This document shows positions 61,228 to 64,000 of a stretch of DNA of 64,000 nucleotides, piece by piece. The stretch is from an uncultured Roseburia sp. Lineage in GTDB: Bacteria; Bacillota; Clostridia; Lachnospirales; Lachnospiraceae. The stretch lies in the NCBI GenBank assembly GCA_900550935.1, contig URUD01000004.1, positions 1-64,000 of the forward strand, read 5' to 3'. How positions within the stretch are numbered: the first letter of the stretch is position 1; each line of letters starts with the position of its first letter. The position numbers were made by a program, and so were the translations under genes. The notes below the pieces were generated by a model. That model did not search any database. It had not been told where the DNA came from and saw only the letters and a list, made by a program, of their open reading frames with translations.

Positions 61228-62022
61228 TTATACCTTTCCTACCTGATTGACTGCTTTGTCCAGTGTCTCATCGACTGCGTTGATCACTTTCTGTCCTGCC
61301 TGATAAGCTCTTGTGATCGTGATCATATTGACCATCTCGGAAACGACATTGACGTTGGAAGTCTCGATACATCCCTGATTTACTTTTGCAGTGGATGCAA
61401 TTCTTGTTCCTCCATTTACCATATCGTACATGTTCTCTCCGAATTTTGCCAGATAGTTGTAATCCTCAAAATCCACAACACCGATCGTTGCAACCTGTGC
61501 ATCATTCTGGAAGATATTTCCCATCTCATCAACTGTGATCTTCTCATTCGGGTTAAGCTGGATTCTGGAACCCGCTGCTCCGTTTAAAGCCCCATTCTGA
61601 TTTAACACATAGTCGCCATCCTTGGTCACAAGATAGCCTGCTGTATTTACTACAAAAGCACCATCCCTGGTATATTTTACAGAAGTATTTCCTGCCTTGT
61701 CTGTATATTCGATTGCAAAGAAACCATTGCCATCCAATGCAAAGTCCGTAGAACCATCTGTCACTTTATAGTTGCCCTGACTGTAGTCGGTATAAGTCTC
61801 TCCGATATGAACTCCCATGCTCATGCCGCCAAGTTTCTGTGGCATGCTGTAGTAGGAAGTATCCTTGATCTTGATCGCCAGTTCATCTGCAAAAGTCTGG
61901 CTTGTTGCCCCTTCTTTTTTATAACCGTTGGTGTCTGCATTTGCCAGATTGTTGGAAAGGACATCCAGTCTGTTCTGTTCATTTATCATTCCTGTATACG
62001 CAGTATACAATCCTTTTACCAT
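61228..62022 (-). CDS. flhO: Flagellar basal-body rod protein (FlgF/FlhO type)
   Basis: A 264-residue axial protein with MVKGLYTAYTGMINEQNRLD, VLSNNLANADTNGYKKEG, DFALDGNGFFAI and the C-terminal EMVNMITITRAYQAGQKVI. It is paralogous to the next gene, and by order (mbl-flhO-flhP) it corresponds to FlhO. The start is ATG 62022 with AAAGGAG six bases upstream. An eight-codon longer frame lacks a ribosome site. The two proteins are built into the rod before the hook. Confidence 0.93.
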   Translation of the reverse strand: MVKGLYTAYTGMINEQNRLDVLSNNLANADTNGYKKEGATSQTFADELAIKIKDTSYYSMPQKLGGMSMGVHIGETYTDYSQGNYKVTDGSTDFALDGNGFFAIEYTDKAGNTSVKYTRDGAFVVNTAGYLVTKDGDYVLNQNGALNGAAGSRIQLNPNEKITVDEMGNIFQNDAQVATIGVVDFEDYNYLAKFGENMYDMVNGGTRIASTAKVNQGCIETSNVNVVSEMVNMITITRAYQAGQKVINAVDETLDKAVNQVGKV

Positions 62023-62087
62023 AAGACGCTCCTTTTCTTTTGCCAAAAATGTCTCTCAGTTATATATCGGCATAAAGTACCAATTCC

Positions 62088-63083
62088 TTAGTCATCATCT
62101 CTTTTTCCGGATAAAAACTCTACATATTTTCCAGTTCCGATCGCAACACAGGTCATTGGCTCATCTGCTGTCATCGTATTGATACCGGTTCTGTCTTCAA
62201 TGAGTTCTTCCAGACCACGAAGTAATGCGCCACCACCGGTTAATACAATACCGCGGTCTGCAACGTCTGCTGCCAGCTCTGGCGGTGTTTTCTCCAGTAC
62301 GGAATGTACTGCTTCCACGATCTGAAGGGTTGGCTCACGAAGTGCCTCTTCTGTCTCCTCAGAAGATACGGTCACAGTCTTTGGAAGACCGGTTACTAGG
62401 TTACGGCCTCTTACATCCATTGTCTCATTCTGTGCAAGTGGGAAACAGCTTCCGATGCGGATCTTGATGTCCTCTGCGGTGCGCTCACCAATCAGGAGAT
62501 TGTGTTTCTTTCTCATATAGCGGACGATTGCCTCATCAAAATCATCTCCTGCAATTTTAATGGAAGTACTTACAACAGAACCTCCCAGTGAGATCACTGC
62601 GATATCTGCGGTACCGCCTCCGATATCTACGATCATATTTCCACATGGTCTTGCGATATCAATTCCGGCTCCAATGGCTGCTGCGATCGGCTCCTCTATA
62701 ATAGCAACTTCTCTGGCTCCTGCCTGATAGGTTGCATCCTCTACTGCCTTTTTTTCTACCTCAGTAACACCACTCGGTACACAGACACTGATACGCGGTT
62801 TGCGGAATGTCTTTTTGCCAAGTGCTTTCTGGATAAAGTATTTGATCATTTTCTCGGTTACCTGATAATCAGAAATAACACCCTGTCTTAATGGGCGGAC
62901 AGCTACGATATTCCCCGGTGTTCTTCCTAACATCAGTCTTGCTTCTTCCCCAATTGCTTTGATTTTATTTGTATCACGATCAAAGGCTACAACAGAAGGC
63001 TCCTTTAAAACGACACCTTTTCCTTTGATATAAACTAATATGCTTGCGGTACCCAGATCGATACCGATATCTGTACTCATCAT
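62088..63083 (-). CDS. mbl: MreB/Mbl-family rod-shape actin homologue
   Basis: A 331-residue cytoskeletal protein guiding lateral wall synthesis. It has DIGIDLGTASILVY (phosphate 1), IIEEPIAAAIGAG, MIVDIGGGTADIAVI (phosphate 2) and IVLTGGGALLRGLEE (adenosine site). The start is ATG 63083 with AGGA seven bases upstream. A frame extending to 63152 adds 23 residues not seen in the family. It leads the flagellar rod genes, as mbl does in B. subtilis. The promoter at 63233-63260 gives a leader of about 140 bases. Confidence 0.95.
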   Translation of the reverse strand: MMSTDIGIDLGTASILVYIKGKGVVLKEPSVVAFDRDTNKIKAIGEEARLMLGRTPGNIVAVRPLRQGVISDYQVTEKMIKYFIQKALGKKTFRKPRISVCVPSGVTEVEKKAVEDATYQAGAREVAIIEEPIAAAIGAGIDIARPCGNMIVDIGGGTADIAVISLGGSVVSTSIKIAGDDFDEAIVRYMRKKHNLLIGERTAEDIKIRIGSCFPLAQNETMDVRGRNLVTGLPKTVTVSSEETEEALREPTLQIVEAVHSVLEKTPPELAADVADRGIVLTGGGALLRGLEELIEDRTGINTMTADEPMTCVAIGTGKYVEFLSGKRDDD

Positions 63084-63232
63084 CTTTTTATCCTGCCCCT
63101 TTCCCTTTCTGCAACTTACATCTATAGGATTTCCTGTCATGCCGATCTGCACACCTGTAAATCCTGGTAATTATTTCCACCTCCAACTGGACATAGAAAT
63201 ACATTTAATCATATTTTTACATATACAGTCCT

Positions 63233-63260
63233 ATTATATACAAAAACTGGGATTTTTCAA
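63233..63260 (-). promoter_or_regulatory. Promoter of the mbl-flhO-flhP operon
   Basis: On the minus strand TTGAAA (63260-63255) is followed by a 16-base spacer and a perfect TATAAT (63238-63233). It is the best promoter in the 500-base gap between uvrA and mbl. Confidence 0.75.
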
Positions 63261-63542
63261 AGGTTTTTTTTCCCTAAAACGCGTTTTTCATAAAAAATAA
63301 GAAATTCTTCATTTTTTTTATTTATTTTCTCTTTTTTTCATTTTGTCTTCACAAAACCATCACATTTTTGTTTTATATTAAAACAGTACTAGCCAATACA
63401 TCTTAACCCGATGTGTTGCATCAGGCATCTGCCTGGTGGCAAAGTATAATTTTTCATAACTCATGCTTTCCTGGTTTCTTCGGAGATCAGGAAGGCACTC
63501 CCCAAAATAATAAATTGCACGCTCCGCGAACATTCTACTATC
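63261..63542. other. Intergenic region with two stem-loops, no supported gene
   Basis: The gap between mbl (start 63083) and uvrA (stop 63592) is 508 bases. Bases 63261-63375 are AT-rich with long T-runs. Bases 63378-63530 are more balanced and hold CAGGCATCTGCCTG (63422-63435, a 6-base stem with a two-base turn) and TTCCTG/CAGGAA (63468-63473 with 63488-63493). A minus-strand open frame through it overlaps the uvrA end and shows no ribosome site or recognisable domain. It may be a small RNA or a repeated extragenic element. Confidence 0.4.
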
Positions 63543-63581
63543 ATGAAATATAAAGAGCACGGTCTTTGAGATCGTGCTCTT
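63543..63581 (-). terminator. Intrinsic terminator after uvrA
   Basis: AAGAGCACG (minus strand, 63581-63573) pairs perfectly with CGTGCTCTT (63561-63553) around an 11-base loop and is followed by a T-rich TATATTTC. It begins ten bases after the uvrA stop. Confidence 0.8.
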
Positions 63582-63591
63582 CTTGTATCTG

Positions 63592-64000
63592 TTATTCTTT
63601 TTCCAGATATTTCTTAATATAATAGCCGGTGTAGGATTCCGGGATTTTTGCGACTTCTTCCGGTGTACCGTATGCAATGACCGTTCCACCTCCATCTCCG
63701 CCTTCCGGTCCCATATCGATGATATAATCCGCAGTTTTGATGACGTCTAAGTTATGTTCGATCACAACCACCGTGTTTCCACCATCTGAAAGCCTGCGCA
63801 GGATCTCGATCAGTTTGTGCACATCCGCAAAATGAAGTCCTGTCGTCGGCTCATCAAGGATGTAGATCGTCCTTCCGGTACTTCGCTTGGAGAGCTCGGT
63901 CGCCAGCTTGATACGCTGCGCCTCGCCTCCGGAAAGTTCGGTTGAAGGCTGTCCTAATTTTACATAGGAAAGTCCTACGTCATACAAGGTCTGGATCTTA
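63592..64000 (-). CDS. uvrA: UvrABC system protein A, C-terminal end (runs off the window)
   Basis: The last 136 codons of UvrA, the damage-recognition ATPase of nucleotide excision repair. The fragment carries KIQTLYDVGLSYVKLGQ, the ABC signature LSGGEAQRIKLATEL, Walker B TIYILDEPTTGLHFAD, the switch region VVVIEHNLDVIKTADYIID and the conserved end LGPEGGDGGG-type stretch, ending at TAA 63592. The rest lies beyond base 64000. A terminator follows. Confidence 0.97.
   Translation of the reverse strand, partial: KIQTLYDVGLSYVKLGQPSTELSGGEAQRIKLATELSKRSTGRTIYILDEPTTGLHFADVHKLIEILRRLSDGGNTVVVIEHNLDVIKTADYIIDMGPEGGDGGGTVIAYGTPEEVAKIPESYTGYYIKKYLEKE

Noticed and set aside
63378..63695. A 105-codon minus-strand frame overlapping the end of uvrA
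   Set aside because: It begins inside uvrA in another frame, runs through the terminator hairpin and has no ribosome site. Kept only as a note in the intergenic entry.
1..64000. tRNA, rRNA, CRISPR arrays, insertion sequences, prophage or attachment sites
   Set aside because: No cloverleaf-like segment, regular spacer array, transposase, integrase or terminal inverted repeat was found on reading both strands.

Overview
The window looks like chromosomal DNA from a motile, low-GC Gram-positive gut-type Firmicute, most likely a Lachnospiraceae member resembling Roseburia. The evidence is AGGAGG-type ribosome sites, the Gram-positive order mbl-flhO-flhP next to a rod-binding protein, a comFC-yvyF pair, a cdaA-cdaR-glmM operon, and long TE-rich secreted proteins. 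The genus is an inference from gene content. Apart from one gene (4552-7191, plus strand), everything that can be supported is on the minus strand, so genes are read from high to low coordinates.

Region 1 (64000-50879, housekeeping and motility). It holds the C-terminus of UvrA, a 0.5-kb intergenic region with a promoter and hairpins, mbl-flhO-flhP and a FlgJ-type rod protein. RecD2, ComFC and YvyF follow. Then, from its own promoter, comes an operon of two small membrane proteins, the c-di-AMP synthase CdaA, its regulator CdaR, GlmM and HPr.

Region 2 (50851-40455, rhamnose, teichoic-type glycosylation and ABC export). The four dTDP-L-rhamnose genes (rfbD, rfbB, rfbA, rfbC) are interleaved with an LtaS-like phosphoglycerol transferase, a GtrB-like GT2 and a GtrII-like membrane glycosyltransferase. 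A Wzm/Wzt-type polysaccharide ABC exporter, whose ATPase has a C-terminal extension of the carbohydrate-binding kind, closes this block. Directly downstream is a methyltransferase-like plus kinase-like fusion protein (38498-40426), reminiscent of WbdD chain terminators. I consider this the most interesting system in the window.

Region 3 (38496-21949, Wzx/Wzy-type glycan cluster). It contains an initiating sugar transferase, a Wzz-like protein with a degenerate kinase half, a membrane protein split into two reading frames, a Wzy-like polymerase, six glycosyltransferases, an SDR epimerase, a Wzx flippase and a large GT-C-like membrane protein.

Region 4 (21835-7249, surface proteins and phosphoalditol transfer). 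A secreted multi-domain protein sits behind a triple Shine-Dalgarno repeat. It is followed by a second initiating transferase, a GT2, two CDP-glycerol-type transferases, an IspD/TarI-like cytidylyltransferase with an SDR partner, and two tandem paralogous beta-helix surface proteins.

Region 5 (7191-1). A TagF-like protein is divergent from an OmpR-type two-component system, and the two promoters appear to share one palindromic -35 box. Beyond the kinase lies a likely sulfation module: APS kinase, a CHR-family transporter and a sulfotransferase cut off by the window edge. Taken together, the window mostly builds, polymerises, exports and decorates at least two cell-surface glycans. No tRNA, rRNA, CRISPR array, insertion sequence or prophage was seen.
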